Shown here piece after piece: positions 8,125-17,745 of a stretch of DNA of 64,000 bases; the stretch's first letter is position 1; the number at the start of each line of letters is the position of its first letter. The notes beneath the pieces are model-generated. The model was not told the origin of the DNA. It was given only the letters and a program-made list of their open reading frames with translations, and did not search any database. Position numbers and translations under genes: made by a program. Origin of the DNA: an uncultured Flavobacteriaceae bacterium (GTDB lineage: Bacteria > Bacteroidota > Bacteroidia > Flavobacteriales > Flavobacteriaceae); assembly GCA_947494825.1 (NCBI GenBank), contig CANLWN010000004.1, positions 186,001 to 250,000 on the forward strand, read 5' to 3'.

Positions 8125-9228
8125 CTAGATCGCTTCGAACAATTTTCCCGGCAGCGGACGTATAACCCCTTTCATTTCCATGTTCAAAAGGGTGGCGGAC
8201 GCCTTAAAAATTGGAATTTGGCATTCCAAGGCTATCCGGTCCATAAGTTGCCTGCCCTCTTTTTGCAGATAGGTATAGATTACCTTTTCAATTCCATCCA
8301 ACTCCACAAACAGCTGCTTTTGTACCCCTGCGGCCTTTTTTTCGGCCACTTCCCAATTCAAAAGATAGACCAGGTCCGCAGCGGAGGTCATTATATGTGC
8401 TTTTTGCTGCTTTAGCAGCTTGTTACAGCCTACACTATACTTGTCCTTAATTCGCCCAGGCACAGCAAAAACATCCCTGTTGTAGCTATGGGCAATGTCT
8501 GCTGTGACCAAACTGCCCCCCTTTTCGCCAGACTCAACAACAACCGTTGCTTCGCTTATACCCGCAATAATCCGATTTCTTCTAAGGAAGTTTTCCCTTT
8601 CCGGCTGGCTAGTACTCCAAAACTCCGTTATGAATCCCCCGTTTTTTTCAATCTCCTTTACGTATTTCCGGTGGATCTTGGGATAGGTCTGGTTAAGTCC
8701 GTGTGCCAAGCAACTAATGGTCTGCAATCCATTGGCAAGGGCCGCCCGTTGTACACAGATGTCCACTCCGTAGGCAAATCCGCTCACGATCACCGGGTTT
8801 AAAGGGGCCAATTGGGCCATAAATTCTTCACAAAAGCTAGCTCCGTAACTGGTAATGTTCCTAGTGCCCACCACGCTGATGACCTTACGTCCCTTAAGGT
8901 CAATATTGCCCCTTTTAAACAATAGGATAGGGCCGTCCAAGCAATGTTTTAAATAAGCGGGGTAGTCGGCGTCCCCAAAGTAGGAATAGGAAATATTACG
9001 ATTCTCAATATATCGGAATTCGGCTTCCGCCGCCCGTAAATACCGGGTATCGTGCAAATGTTTGACCGTGAGGGAGCCTATTCCCTCTATTTTTAAGAGC
9101 CGTTGCACTTTATCCTGAAAAACTGCAATTGGACCACCACAATGGGCAATTAGCTTTTTTGCCTTAACGTCGCCGATATTTGGGATATTCTGCAAACGAA
9201 GGACCGCAACTAGTTCATCTTTAGTCAT
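8125..9228 (-). CDS. dprA: DNA-processing protein DprA (natural transformation)
   Basis: The 367-residue protein is DprA/Smf, which protects incoming single-stranded DNA and loads RecA during natural transformation. Residues about 1-75 are a helix-hairpin-helix/SAM-like N-terminus (LQNIPNIGDVKAKKL). The extended Rossmann fold follows, with the conserved VVGTRNITSYG and SGFAYGVD segments, the PERENFLRRNRIIAGIS motif, and ESGEKGGSLVTA. A C-terminal winged-helix-like DML1 domain closes the protein (about 305-367). Length matches the family. It is transcribed alone, convergent with trpS. Confidence 0.95.
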   Translation of the reverse strand: MTKDELVAVLRLQNIPNIGDVKAKKLIAHCGGPIAVFQDKVQRLLKIEGIGSLTVKHLHDTRYLRAAEAEFRYIENRNISYSYFGDADYPAYLKHCLDGPILLFKRGNIDLKGRKVISVVGTRNITSYGASFCEEFMAQLAPLNPVIVSGFAYGVDICVQRAALANGLQTISCLAHGLNQTYPKIHRKYVKEIEKNGGFITEFWSTSQPERENFLRRNRIIAGISEATVVVESGEKGGSLVTADIAHSYNRDVFAVPGRIKDKYSVGCNKLLKQQKAHIMTSAADLVYLLNWEVAEKKAAGVQKQLFVELDGIEKVIYTYLQKEGRQLMDRIALECQIPIFKASATLLNMEMKGVIRPLPGKLFEAI

Positions 9229-9336
9229 TTACGAATTCCTTTTGGTTAGTTGTTCACAAAACGCATATGGTATAATGTTAATAAAAAGTTAGGTACGGTG
9301 CATAGAACCTTTGGAATTTTTGCAATATTTGTTCCT

Positions 9337-10278
9337 ATGGGAACGGAAAACTATATAGGAGAGCTTCTATATAGGTACAATTGTGTGGTTGTGCCCCAGT
9401 TTGGTGCGTTTCTTACGCAACCCAAGTCCGCCGTTATCCACAAGGCCACCAATACCTTTTACCCCCCCTCAAAAACCCTTGCCTTTAACGAACAACTTTC
9501 CACGAATGATGGATTGTTGGTGTCCTATATGGCCGAGGCGGAAAAAAGAACCTATGAGGAAGTGCTCCAACAGCTTCAGGCAACGGTGAAGTTATGGAGG
9601 CAAACATTAAAAAAGGAACGTTTGCAGTTATCCAATATCGGAGAACTATGGTTGAATAAGGAGGGCAAAATCCAATTTCAGCCTTCTTACCAGACCAACT
9701 ATTTAACGGCCTCCTATGGGATGTCCTCTTTCGTTTCTGTTCCTGTGGTACGGGAGGAGTTAAAAGAGGAAGTGGTGGCGCTGGAAGAAAAAATTCCGTT
9801 TATCATTACCCCGGAACAACGCAAAAAAACCTCGTATAGGCCCTATCTGAAATATGCGGCCATCCTTCTATTAGCCGTTTCCACGGGACTTACGGGATAT
9901 AAGTTCTACAATGAGAATCTGGGTACACAGGAGTTGGTAAGGGAACAGGCTCAGGAACAACTTTCCAAGAACATACAGGAAGCAACCTTCTTCAATACCG
10001 CGCCACTAGAGCTGCCGAGTCTTACGGTAGAGGTAGTAAAAAAGAACCGCAGGACCCATCATGTAATCGCCGGAGCCTTTAGAATTGCTGGAAACGCTGA
10101 TAAGAAGGTGCTACAACTTCAAAAAAGAGGGTTCGATGCCGCCAATATCGGCACCAATCAATATGGCTTGCACCAGGTTACCTATGCCAGTTTTACTGAT
10201 GCCCAAGAGGCTTTGGAATTCCTGAGAAAAGTAAAACGCACCGAGTCTAGCGAGGCTTGGTTGCTCTCCAAAAAATAA
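9337..10278 (+). CDS. HU/CCDC81-type N-terminus, membrane helix, SPOR-like C-terminus
   Basis: The 313-residue protein begins at the ATG at 9337 (MGTENYIGELL), the usual start for this Bacteroidota family; an upstream ATG at 9250 would add 29 unrelated residues. Residues 1-130 resemble the HU-CCDC81 DNA-binding-like fold (VVVPQFGAFL, LSNIGELWL). One membrane helix lies at about 173-193. The C-terminal 75 residues (HHVIAGAFRIAGNADKKV...) resemble a SPOR domain, which binds denuded septal peptidoglycan. It may therefore link a cytoplasmic, possibly DNA- or protein-binding domain to the division-site cell wall. The fold calls are good; the cellular role is inferred. Confidence 0.8.
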   Translation: MGTENYIGELLYRYNCVVVPQFGAFLTQPKSAVIHKATNTFYPPSKTLAFNEQLSTNDGLLVSYMAEAEKRTYEEVLQQLQATVKLWRQTLKKERLQLSNIGELWLNKEGKIQFQPSYQTNYLTASYGMSSFVSVPVVREELKEEVVALEEKIPFIITPEQRKKTSYRPYLKYAAILLLAVSTGLTGYKFYNENLGTQELVREQAQEQLSKNIQEATFFNTAPLELPSLTVEVVKKNRRTHHVIAGAFRIAGNADKKVLQLQKRGFDAANIGTNQYGLHQVTYASFTDAQEALEFLRKVKRTESSEAWLLSKK

Positions 10279-10290
10279 TCCTTCCTCCGC

Positions 10291-10320
10291 TTTCCGTTCT
10301 CTTTTCCCGATGTATCTTTG
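10291..10320 (+). promoter_or_regulatory. Promoter of the thioesterase gene
   Basis: TATCTTTG at 10313-10320 is an exact -7 box. A weak TTTCCG at 10291 could serve as -33. The box sits 16 bases before the ATG at 10336 and overlaps the upstream TTG at 10318, which decides the start of the next gene. Confidence 0.55.
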
Positions 10321-10335
10321 TGCAAAATTACAACT

Positions 10336-10848
10336 ATGCGTTCCAAAACACCCAGTAATTCCAGAACCGTTATGACCGATATGGTCCTCCCAAGCGAAAC
10401 CAACCCCTTGAACAACCTTTTTGGCGGTGAGCTTTTGGCCCGAATGGATCGGGCGGCGAGCATAGCCGCAAGACGGCATAGTAGAAGAATTACGGTGACC
10501 GCTTCGGTCAATCATGTCGCATTTAACCGTGCTGTGCCCTTGGGTAGCGTGGTAACCGTTGAGGCAACGGTATCCAGAGCCTTTAGTTCCTCAATGGAGG
10601 TATACCTGGATGTTTGGATGGAAGATCGTTTTAGCGGGGAACGTTCCAAAGCCAACGAGGCCATCTATACCTTTGTAGCTGTGGATGATACCGGAAAACC
10701 TACCGCAGTTCCACCAATAGCGCCGGAAACCGAACAGGAAAAGGAGCGTTTTGAGGGTGCTTTGCGAAGAAAACAATTAAGTTTGGTCTTGGCGGGCAAG
10801 ATGAATCCCAACGAGGCTACGGAGCTCAAGGCCCTGTTCACGAATTAA
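10336..10848 (+). CDS. Acyl-CoA thioesterase, hotdog fold
   Basis: The 170-residue protein is a single hotdog domain of the YciA/BACH type, hydrolysing acyl-CoA to fatty acid and CoA in the cytoplasm. The N-terminal PSETNPLNNLFGGELLARMDRAA region carries the family's N/G/D catalytic segment, and ASVNHVAFNRAVPLGS follows. The C-terminal third is a charged helix. The start was set at the ATG at 10336 because the promoter -7 box overlaps the upstream TTG. Preferred chain length cannot be read from sequence. Confidence 0.88.
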   Translation: MRSKTPSNSRTVMTDMVLPSETNPLNNLFGGELLARMDRAASIAARRHSRRITVTASVNHVAFNRAVPLGSVVTVEATVSRAFSSSMEVYLDVWMEDRFSGERSKANEAIYTFVAVDDTGKPTAVPPIAPETEQEKERFEGALRRKQLSLVLAGKMNPNEATELKALFTN

Positions 10849-10861
10849 ACGGGCATTCAGC

Positions 10862-11698
10862 TCAAAAATCAAAATTATCGGGGTCGGGACCAAAGCGTTG
10901 CCCTTTGTCCAAGCTGTCCAAAAAGGCCACGTCTTCCGCAGATAGTTCAAAATCAAAGATTTCCGCATTGCGCTGTATCCGCTCTTTCTTTACCGATTTT
11001 GGAATGGTTATCACCCCCTTTTGCAAGTCCCATCGCAACACGATCTGGGCAACGGACTTCTTGTATTTACTGGCCAGTTCCTTAAAACTGTCCATGGCAA
11101 AAATTTTGCCTTGCATCATTGGCGACCAGGCTTCATACTGTATTCCCCTGGCTTTACAGAAATCCAGCAAGGGCTGTTGAACCAAATACGGATGGAATTC
11201 CATTTGATTTACCATAGGAACAACTTCGGCCTGTTCCATTACATCTTCCAAATGATGTTGCATGAAATTGCTTACCCCTATGGCACGTATGCGCTTTTCC
11301 CTGTACAATCGTTCCAATGCCCTCCAAGTCTCCTTGTATTTGTGCGCCACAGGCCAATGAATCAAATATAGGTCCAGATAATCCAGGTCCAACCGTTGTA
11401 AGCTGGCATCAAAGGCCCTTAGGGTGCTATCGTAACCCTGATCTGCGTTCCATACCTTGCTTACCACAAATACCTCTGAACGGGCTACGTCACTTTCCTT
11501 AAGGCCCTGGCCCACTCCCTCCTCATTCTTGTATATGGAGGCCGTATCGATATGACGATAGCCTGTCTGAAGCGCCCATTTAACCGCATTGATTACTTCC
11601 TGACCGTCTTCGGACAAATATACCCCTAGACCAAAATAGGGCATTTCAACTCCATTGTTTAGCGTAAAGGTACCTTGCAGATCCGTAATTTGCCTCAT
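10862..11698 (-). CDS. Aldo/keto reductase
   Basis: The 278-residue protein has the full AKR catalytic tetrad: D51, Y56 (DTASIY), K81 (SKVWN) and H114 (LIHWP). Other family marks are AIGVSNF and NQMEFHPYL, and a C-terminal NADPH-binding stretch with PKSVKKERIQRN. It is closest in pattern to the AKR5 2,5-diketo-D-gluconate reductase group, which reduces a broad range of aldehydes and ketones with NADPH. The physiological substrate is unknown. It is the last gene after envC, only 11 bases downstream, so it is probably co-transcribed with the envelope operon. Confidence 0.9.
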   Translation of the reverse strand: MRQITDLQGTFTLNNGVEMPYFGLGVYLSEDGQEVINAVKWALQTGYRHIDTASIYKNEEGVGQGLKESDVARSEVFVVSKVWNADQGYDSTLRAFDASLQRLDLDYLDLYLIHWPVAHKYKETWRALERLYREKRIRAIGVSNFMQHHLEDVMEQAEVVPMVNQMEFHPYLVQQPLLDFCKARGIQYEAWSPMMQGKIFAMDSFKELASKYKKSVAQIVLRWDLQKGVITIPKSVKKERIQRNAEIFDFELSAEDVAFLDSLDKGQRFGPDPDNFDF

Positions 11699-11709
11699 TT
11701 TTTTGTTGA

Positions 11710-12939
11710 TTATAATTGATATATCCAGTCTTCCGGGTTTAAGCGTGTGGTATTCTTATACAAATAGAACTTAAGCTGTGTCTTGCCATTAAACCGATTG
11801 GTATATACTTCGCCCAGCTCGTCCTTGGCGGTGACCCTATCCCCTTTCTTAACATAGAGATTGGACAGGTTATAATAAGTACTAATGTAGTTGCCGTGTT
11901 TTATTTGCACTCCTTTATTGCCCCCGGGAACGGCGAGTATAGCTATCACCTCTCCCTCAAAAACCGCACGTGCCTTGGCGCCCTGGTCCGTTGCGATGAT
12001 TACCCCGTTGTTCTGATGTTTTATTCCCGGGTAAACGGCATCCTTGTATACGCCAAATCCTTGGCTTTTGATGCCCTTTTCCACGGGCCATATAAGCCTG
12101 CCCTTGTTTGCCGAAAAATTATCGGCGACTATTTTGGCCTCCGGCGTAAGGACAAACTTGCCGCTAGTGGCCCGGTTGCCGGCTTTTTTGTTGGAAGCGG
12201 CAATGGCCCTGCGAATCAAGCGCTCTATTTGTTGGTCTATTTTCTTAGTTTCCTGTTTTTTCTTTTGGATGGCCGCGGCATATTTGCTCTCGTTCTGTCT
12301 TATGCTGCCCAACAGGTCTTTTTGAATGCCCATTTCCTGCATCAACTGTTTTTTAGCGGATCGGTTCTCGGCCAGCAGCTTGTCCTTTTCTTTGCGCTGC
12401 TCGGTGAGGTCCCTGTTCAATTTGGTAAGCGTGTCTGTCTTCGCCGCAATTTGCTCTCCCTGCTCCTTTCGGTATTTGGTATACTGTTTCATGTATTGCA
12501 GCCGTTTAAAGGCCTGAAAGAAGTTATCGGAAGATAAGAAGAACATCAACCTGTTTTGTGTTGAACGGCTTTTATAGGACTTTTGAATCAAGACAGCGTA
12601 TTCTTTCTTAAGGGTTTTTAGGTCCTCCCTAAGTTTGCCAATGTTGCGGATATTGGTGTTGATCTGTCGGTTCAGCAGGTTCGATTGTTGGTTGGTTACC
12701 CGTATCAATTGCTGGCGAACATTGATCTTTTGGTCCAGGGACTCCATTTGATCTAGCACGTTCCCTTTTTCCTTTTTCTCCGCGAACAACAATCTATTGA
12801 TTTCCCGTATTTCCTTTTGAAGCCTTTCCCTCTTGGCCTCCAAAGCTTTTTGCTCGTTGGTCTGCGCCTGTGTAGATATCCCTATGGATAAGAACATAAG
12901 TAGCACAAAACAAAGTCGGTATAAGGGATTTATTCTCAT
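11710..12939 (-). CDS. envC: EnvC-like murein hydrolase activator with degenerate LytM domain
   Basis: The 409-residue protein has a signal peptide (cleavage near TQAQT, about residue 25), a long coiled coil to about residue 250 (two helices, rich in E/K/Q/L), and a C-terminal LytM/M23 domain at about 280-409. The LytM zinc ligands appear lost: the HxxxD motif reads KHQNNGVII, the HG..TxYxH motif ends in N, and the final HxH reads LKF. That is the pattern of EnvC/NlpD, non-catalytic proteins that activate cell-wall amidases during division. It is separated by 1 base from the DUF4292 gene upstream, so the pair is translationally close. Which amidase it activates is not visible. Confidence 0.85.
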   Translation of the reverse strand: MRINPLYRLCFVLLMFLSIGISTQAQTNEQKALEAKRERLQKEIREINRLLFAEKKEKGNVLDQMESLDQKINVRQQLIRVTNQQSNLLNRQINTNIRNIGKLREDLKTLKKEYAVLIQKSYKSRSTQNRLMFFLSSDNFFQAFKRLQYMKQYTKYRKEQGEQIAAKTDTLTKLNRDLTEQRKEKDKLLAENRSAKKQLMQEMGIQKDLLGSIRQNESKYAAAIQKKKQETKKIDQQIERLIRRAIAASNKKAGNRATSGKFVLTPEAKIVADNFSANKGRLIWPVEKGIKSQGFGVYKDAVYPGIKHQNNGVIIATDQGAKARAVFEGEVIAILAVPGGNKGVQIKHGNYISTYYNLSNLYVKKGDRVTAKDELGEVYTNRFNGKTQLKFYLYKNTTRLNPEDWIYQL

Positions 12940-12940
12940 T

Positions 12941-13729
12941 TTACTTTAAAACAATCTCTTTGAAACCTTTTGGTATTTTATATGGAAAATTCAAGGGTCT
13001 ATTTAGTTCTATATTCTTAAAGGTTAGATCGATCAAATTTTTATGGGTATCATCCACTGCCGTTATAGCAATTTCGTTCGGCAGGACACGCCTGTCGATT
13101 TCCTGATAGCTCTTATACCGAATTTCCAGTACCCGTTTTTTTCCAGGTTGCGACAATTGTTGGGCGGCCATCTTAAAATTCTTGGGTTCCAGTAGAAACA
13201 GGGTCTTAAAAAGTTCCATGGGTTTCCTGGGTTTTAACTCATAGGTATTTCCATATACCGAAGCCTCGTACTTTTTCTCCCTGAGGTCTAACAAGGCCTC
13301 CCCCAACAGCAGGTTCTGGATTTTTTCAAAATTAAGTTCCGTACCCAGCAAATTGCTCAGGTAGGTAAAATCGCCATCGAAGTATTCGTTTTCCAACTTA
13401 TTGTAAAAGGTTACTCTTTCCGGGGTAATGTAGGCCTTTACGATGCCCAGGGTGGCGCTGATCCATATGGCTTTGTCTTTTTCTATTCGAAGACTTACAT
13501 TAAATCCTTGGGAGGAGGTTCCATCAGAATAGTCGATCTTTAACCTTCCCCGAAGTGTATTGAAGTTCAGCTGATTGTTGTAGTGCCCTTTGATGATGTT
13601 TTTTGCGGATAGGTTCTCATTGATCTCGCCATCCGTCAAGATCTTAGTGGCCTTACAGGAAGAAAGCAATAGCATAATGATTGCTAGCCAAGTCCACTTT
13701 AACGACCCCACCAAATTACCCATTTTCAT
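12941..13729 (-). CDS. DUF4292 lipoprotein
   Basis: The 262-residue protein has a lipoprotein signal with the lipobox LSSC and lipidated C25. The mature part resembles DUF4292, a Bacteroidota family of beta-rich, LolA/LolB-like shape (pattern of repeated amphipathic strands such as LRGRLKIDYSDG and FNVSLRIEKDKAIWISAT). A role in carrying or handling lipoproteins or lipids at the outer membrane is plausible but unproven. It lies with 1-base spacers between a TPR protein and the EnvC-like gene, the common flavobacterial order. Confidence 0.85.
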   Translation of the reverse strand: MKMGNLVGSLKWTWLAIIMLLLSSCKATKILTDGEINENLSAKNIIKGHYNNQLNFNTLRGRLKIDYSDGTSSQGFNVSLRIEKDKAIWISATLGIVKAYITPERVTFYNKLENEYFDGDFTYLSNLLGTELNFEKIQNLLLGEALLDLREKKYEASVYGNTYELKPRKPMELFKTLFLLEPKNFKMAAQQLSQPGKKRVLEIRYKSYQEIDRRVLPNEIAITAVDDTHKNLIDLTFKNIELNRPLNFPYKIPKGFKEIVLK

Positions 13730-13730
13730 A

Positions 13731-14645
13731 TCAGGAACCAGGTTTTATTTTACGAAGATACATATTTGCCTTGGAAGTATTTCCCAAGGTATTATAGGCC
13801 TTCCCGAGCGCTTTATAGATTTTATTGGCCAGTTCAGGGTCGTCCAAAAGATAATCCAGGGCCTCCAGTAAGGGCTGCAAGGCCGCTTTTGACTCCCCGG
13901 TTTCATTAAGGGCCGTGCCATAGGCATAATAAAAGTACGGTTGTGAGGGAAAACGCTCCAGAGCTTCTTTGCTCAAGGACAATGCCTCAACAAAATTTGC
14001 ATTGGTAAGATGCAGATCGATCTTAGACCGGTAATCCTCTAGCGGGTTCCTGACAACATCTTCTTTGCTTTGCCCATTTTTTGTGGGCGTCTGTTTGGCC
14101 AGGGCCATAGAATCCTTGAGCTTTGACATAAGGGCATCGGAAAAGGCCGTTGTTTTAGTAGCGCTCAATACATTCATAGCCTTTTCATAGTTGCCCTGTC
14201 TATAATAGATAAGGGCCAGGTTCTGCTGCAGCTCGTTATCGTTGAAAGGAAGTTCCGATTTTACCCCCTCAAGGGTATTGCCCTGCTTTTGTAGGATATC
14301 GACCAGGGTGTTCAGGTACCAACGGTTTTTGGGCCGTGCTTTAACCACGGAAATGGCGTACCCTTGGGCCAATACATAGTCTTTTGATGCCATATACGCC
14401 TTGGCAAGTTCGTGATCCACCACCGGATCATCCGGAGCAATTCGCTTGCATTCCAACAGTAGGTTTATGGCCTTGTCATAGTTTTCTATTCCCTTTTGCT
14501 TCAGTGCCTCAAAAAAGTTTTCTTGAAAACTGTCGGAATACGCCTCCAAATAGAGTTCGGCACTGCCCTCTTCTTGGGCAAAGGCTGTCCATGGAGTAAA
14601 AAAAACTCCGAGGTAGAAGAGAAGTATATGGGGTCTCATTTTCAT
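13731..14645 (-). CDS. Periplasmic tetratricopeptide repeat protein
   Basis: The 304-residue protein has a signal peptide ending near AFAQE (about residue 24). The rest is built of TPR helix pairs, visible as repeats such as NYDKAINLLLECKRIAPDDPVV, QGNYEKAMNVL, and ALSLSKEALERFPSQPYFYYAYG. TPR proteins act as protein-binding scaffolds, here in the periplasm. Immediate neighbours are the DUF4292 lipoprotein (1 base away) and a nucleotidyltransferase. No catalytic domain is seen. It may serve outer-membrane or cell-wall assembly with its operon partners. Confidence 0.85.
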   Translation of the reverse strand: MKMRPHILLFYLGVFFTPWTAFAQEEGSAELYLEAYSDSFQENFFEALKQKGIENYDKAINLLLECKRIAPDDPVVDHELAKAYMASKDYVLAQGYAISVVKARPKNRWYLNTLVDILQKQGNTLEGVKSELPFNDNELQQNLALIYYRQGNYEKAMNVLSATKTTAFSDALMSKLKDSMALAKQTPTKNGQSKEDVVRNPLEDYRSKIDLHLTNANFVEALSLSKEALERFPSQPYFYYAYGTALNETGESKAALQPLLEALDYLLDDPELANKIYKALGKAYNTLGNTSKANMYLRKIKPGS

Positions 14646-14698
14646 TGCACCCTTGCTGCCTTAAATTAAAACGGTGGTCCCTTATACGGCCACAACAA

Positions 14699-15715
14699 TT
14701 ATTCCATTACCGAATAATCCCCTATGCTTATGGTTTCAAAATCACCTTTGAAGACCACGTGGTTTCCTATCATGGCATGATTTAGGTCCGCATTTTGGAT
14801 TTTGCTACAATTCTGTATCAAACTGTCCCTTATGGAGGAGTCTTCTACCACGGTCTGATCTCCTATAGACACGTAAGGCCCTATAGTACTGTTCTTTAGC
14901 ACCACATTCTCACCGATAAAGCACGGTTCAATAATATGGGAGTTTTCCAAATGAACCGATTTGGCGACCAAGGTTTCCTTATCCTTCTCCAAAAAGCCCA
15001 ACATGCGCCGGTTGGTTTCCACGGTTACATTCTTATTGCCGCAATCCATCCATTCGTCCACCGTGCCCGTTTTAAAGATTCTGCCTTGCTGCATCATCCG
15101 TTTGATACCATCATTAATCTGGTACTCGCCTCCGTTGACGATAGCATTGTCCAAGACGTATTGCAGCTCCTTCCTAAGCACACCGATATCCTTGAAATAG
15201 TAAATACCGATGACCGCCTGATCGCTGACAAAATCCTTGGGTTTTTCCACCAACTCCACAATCTCCCCATTGCCGTTCAGCTTTACTACGCCGTAGGCTT
15301 CTGGATTGTCTACCCGTTTTGTCCAAATAACGCTGTCCGCGGTCTTGTCCAGGTCAAATTGTGCCCGTATAAGCGTATCGGCATAGGCCACAACAGCCGG
15401 TCCGGAAAGTGATGCTTCGGCGCACATGATGGCATGACCCGTGCCCAAGGGGTCTAGCTGCCTGTAAATACTTGCCTTGGCACCAAGGCCCTTGGCCAGG
15501 GCTTCAAGGCTTTGCTCCACATCACGGCCAAAAAAAGCCGGGTCTCCCAGAATAAAAGCAATTTCATCGATATCTTCGTTCAGCACCTTCGCAATATCGC
15601 TTACCAATCGGTGCACTATAGGTTTCCCTGCTACCGGTATTAAGGGTTTTGGAATCGTTAAGGTATGTGGTCTTAGACGAGAACCTCTTCCGGCCATTGG
15701 GACAATTATTTTCAT
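14699..15715 (-). CDS. Sugar-1-phosphate nucleotidyltransferase
   Basis: The 338-residue protein has an N-terminal GT-A type nucleotidyltransferase domain with the signature MAGRGSRLRPHTLTIPKPLIPVAGKP and the LGTGHA and YADTL segments. From about residue 250 a left-handed beta-helix-like tail of hexapeptide-type repeats follows (HLENSHIIEPCFIGENVVLKNSTIG). Enzymes of this kind activate sugar-1-phosphates with NTP to give NDP-sugars for envelope polysaccharides. Which sugar and nucleotide cannot be told from sequence, so no symbol is given. It lies in the operon between dut and the TPR gene. Confidence 0.88.
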   Translation of the reverse strand: MKIIVPMAGRGSRLRPHTLTIPKPLIPVAGKPIVHRLVSDIAKVLNEDIDEIAFILGDPAFFGRDVEQSLEALAKGLGAKASIYRQLDPLGTGHAIMCAEASLSGPAVVAYADTLIRAQFDLDKTADSVIWTKRVDNPEAYGVVKLNGNGEIVELVEKPKDFVSDQAVIGIYYFKDIGVLRKELQYVLDNAIVNGGEYQINDGIKRMMQQGRIFKTGTVDEWMDCGNKNVTVETNRRMLGFLEKDKETLVAKSVHLENSHIIEPCFIGENVVLKNSTIGPYVSIGDQTVVEDSSIRDSLIQNCSKIQNADLNHAMIGNHVVFKGDFETISIGDYSVME

Positions 15716-15784
15716 TTGTTATACACTAGTTTATGAATTGAAAATCACGGTAGCAAGCGTATGGCAGCCACCTTATTTGCTTTG

Positions 15785-16219
15785 TTATTTTGTTCCGGTA
15801 CTCCCAAAGCCTCCTTTGCCCCTGGTCGTTTCGGACAATTCCTGTACTTCCTTCCATACGGCCCGCTCATGTTTGGCAATCACCAATTGGGCCACCCGTT
15901 CCCCATTTTCCACCACAAAAGGTTGGGAAGAAAGGTTGATCAATATCACCCCGATCTCTCCCCGATAATCCGCATCTATCGTTCCCGGGGCATTCAGTAC
16001 GCTTATTCCCTTTTTGGCCGCTAGGCCGCTTCTGGGTCTTACCTGGGCCTCGAACCCGATGGGAAGTTCAATAAAAAGTCCGGTCTTTATGATCGCCCTC
16101 TCTAAAGGTTGTAACGTTATAGGTTCAATAATATTGGCCCTGAGGTCCATTCCCGCCGAAGCCAGGGTTTCATAATGGGGCAGGTCATGATCCGACCTGT
16201 TGATTATATTGATTTTCAT
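15785..16219 (-). CDS. dut: dUTP diphosphatase
   Basis: The 144-residue protein is trimeric dUTPase, which hydrolyses dUTP to dUMP and pyrophosphate, keeping uracil out of DNA. All conserved motifs are seen: GMDLRANI (motif 1), [12 protein letters not shown] (motif 2), [19 protein letters not shown] (motif 3), and the C-terminal glycine-rich [10 protein letters not shown] (motif 5). The ATG overlaps the flippase stop codon in an ATGA junction, pointing to translational coupling with an envelope gene. Confidence 0.97.
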   Translation of the reverse strand: MKINIINRSDHDLPHYETLASAGMDLRANIIEPITLQPLERAIIKTGLFIELPIGFEAQVRPRSGLAAKKGISVLNAPGTIDADYRGEIGVILINLSSQPFVVENGERVAQLVIAKHERAVWKEVQELSETTRGKGGFGSTGTK

Positions 16220-17676
16220 TTTCTCAAGAATATTTTTTTCAGCTTATCATTTTCCAGCTTATACACTAGGCCCAAAAATACTAAAAGTAAGATGCTGCCG
16301 ACGATTAAATTCCTGTTAAAAATATAGAAGGACAATACGGAAAATACGATGGATAACACCAGGTAGAATGTTATTTTTCGAAAGTTATAGGGAATTGGGT
16401 AGTACATTCGTCCAAAAAAGAAAGAAAGGAACATCATAGTGCCATAAGCGACCAGTGTGGCCATTGCCGATGCCCTATATCCAAAGTCAGGAATGAAGGT
16501 ATAATTGATAACAATGGTCAAAATGGCCCCGATAACCGAAATATAGGCCCCAAACTTGGTCCGGTCCGTGACCTTGTACCAAACCGACAGGTTGTGATAA
16601 ATCCCTAAAAAGAAACTGGCCAAGACGATAATGGGAACCACGGTCATGGCTTCCCAATAGGCCGAATCCTGTATAAAAATAATCTTTAGGACATCGGCAA
16701 AAACCACCACGGCCAATAAAATTATACTTCCCAAAATGACAAAGTAATTGGTAATCTGGGCGTAGGCCCTTTGTGGGTTCTCCGAAGTGGAATGGCTAAA
16801 GAAAAAAGGTTCTATCCCCATCCTAAAGGCCGTTGCGAACAGCGTCATAAATAGCGCCAGCTTATAACAAGCGGAATATTTTCCAATTTCATCCTTGGCA
16901 ACATCCGGATGCAATAGTTCCGACAACATTACCCGATCAAAGACCTCGTTGATCGTAAAGGCAATTCCCGCAATCATGACGGGAGCTGCGTATTTCATCA
17001 TCCTTCGCCAAAGTACGGCATCAAACACATAAGGTCTTCGAAGATATATGCGGAACATCATTAAAAAAGTGATGCCGCTGGCGATAAGGTTGGATATGAA
17101 GATATAGGAAATTTGAAAATTGGGCCTGTATATACTTTGGAAAACACCTTCCGGTTCAGCTTCCGCCAGACCCGGTAATATCAACAGCAAAAAGATGTTC
17201 AGTCCCAAATTAATGGCCACATTGGTGATCTTTACTACCGCGTAGCGGGCAGGCCTCTCGTTTGCCCTGAGCCAAGCAAAGGGCACTACCACCAACGCAT
17301 CCAAGGCCAAAATAAAAATGACGTATTGAATGTATTGGGGATCAATGTTCAAAAAGTCGGCAAGACTTTCCTGAAAGCCCAATGCCAACAGCGCAAAGAC
17401 CATTGTGGTACTTCCTAGGGAAACCAAGGCGGTTGAAACCACGCTGTTCTTATTGTCGGATTTGCTATAGAACCTAAAGAATGCCGTTTCCATACCATAG
17501 GCCAGTACTACATTAAAAATGGCGAACCAGGCAAAGATGAGGGTTACCTCACCATAGGAGCCAGGGGCCATTACCTCGGTATATAGCGGCACCAAAATAA
17601 AAGAAAGCATTCTTGGCAACACCGTTGCCAAACCATAGATAAAGGTTTGCTTGAAAAGTTTTTGAAACAGTGTCAA
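16216..17676 (-). CDS. Oligosaccharide flippase family membrane protein
   Basis: The 486-residue protein has about 12-14 membrane helices spread over its length and belongs to the MOP/MATE polysaccharide transporter family. It begins with the typical [26 protein letters not shown] motif seen in lipid-linked sugar flippases (Wzx-like). It likely moves a lipid-linked envelope sugar across the inner membrane. It heads the operon with dut, the nucleotidyltransferase, and cell-wall proteins, a conserved flavobacterial arrangement. The exact cargo is unknown. Confidence 0.85.
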   Translation of the reverse strand: MTLFQKLFKQTFIYGLATVLPRMLSFILVPLYTEVMAPGSYGEVTLIFAWFAIFNVVLAYGMETAFFRFYSKSDNKNSVVSTALVSLGSTTMVFALLALGFQESLADFLNIDPQYIQYVIFILALDALVVVPFAWLRANERPARYAVVKITNVAINLGLNIFLLLILPGLAEAEPEGVFQSIYRPNFQISYIFISNLIASGITFLMMFRIYLRRPYVFDAVLWRRMMKYAAPVMIAGIAFTINEVFDRVMLSELLHPDVAKDEIGKYSACYKLALFMTLFATAFRMGIEPFFFSHSTSENPQRAYAQITNYFVILGSIILLAVVVFADVLKIIFIQDSAYWEAMTVVPIIVLASFFLGIYHNLSVWYKVTDRTKFGAYISVIGAILTIVINYTFIPDFGYRASAMATLVAYGTMMFLSFFFGRMYYPIPYNFRKITFYLVLSIVFSVLSFYIFNRNLIVGSILLLVFLGLVYKLENDKLKKIFLRK

Positions 17677-17745
17677 AAGGTGTACAGTTAGGGCCTAAAA
17701 ATAGGTATTTAAACCCTGTAAACAAAGTTAGGTAACAGCCACCTC

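Noticed and set aside
10318-10335. TTG start for the thioesterase
   Set aside because: Overlaps the -7 promoter box TATCTTTG; the ATG at 10336 fits the family.
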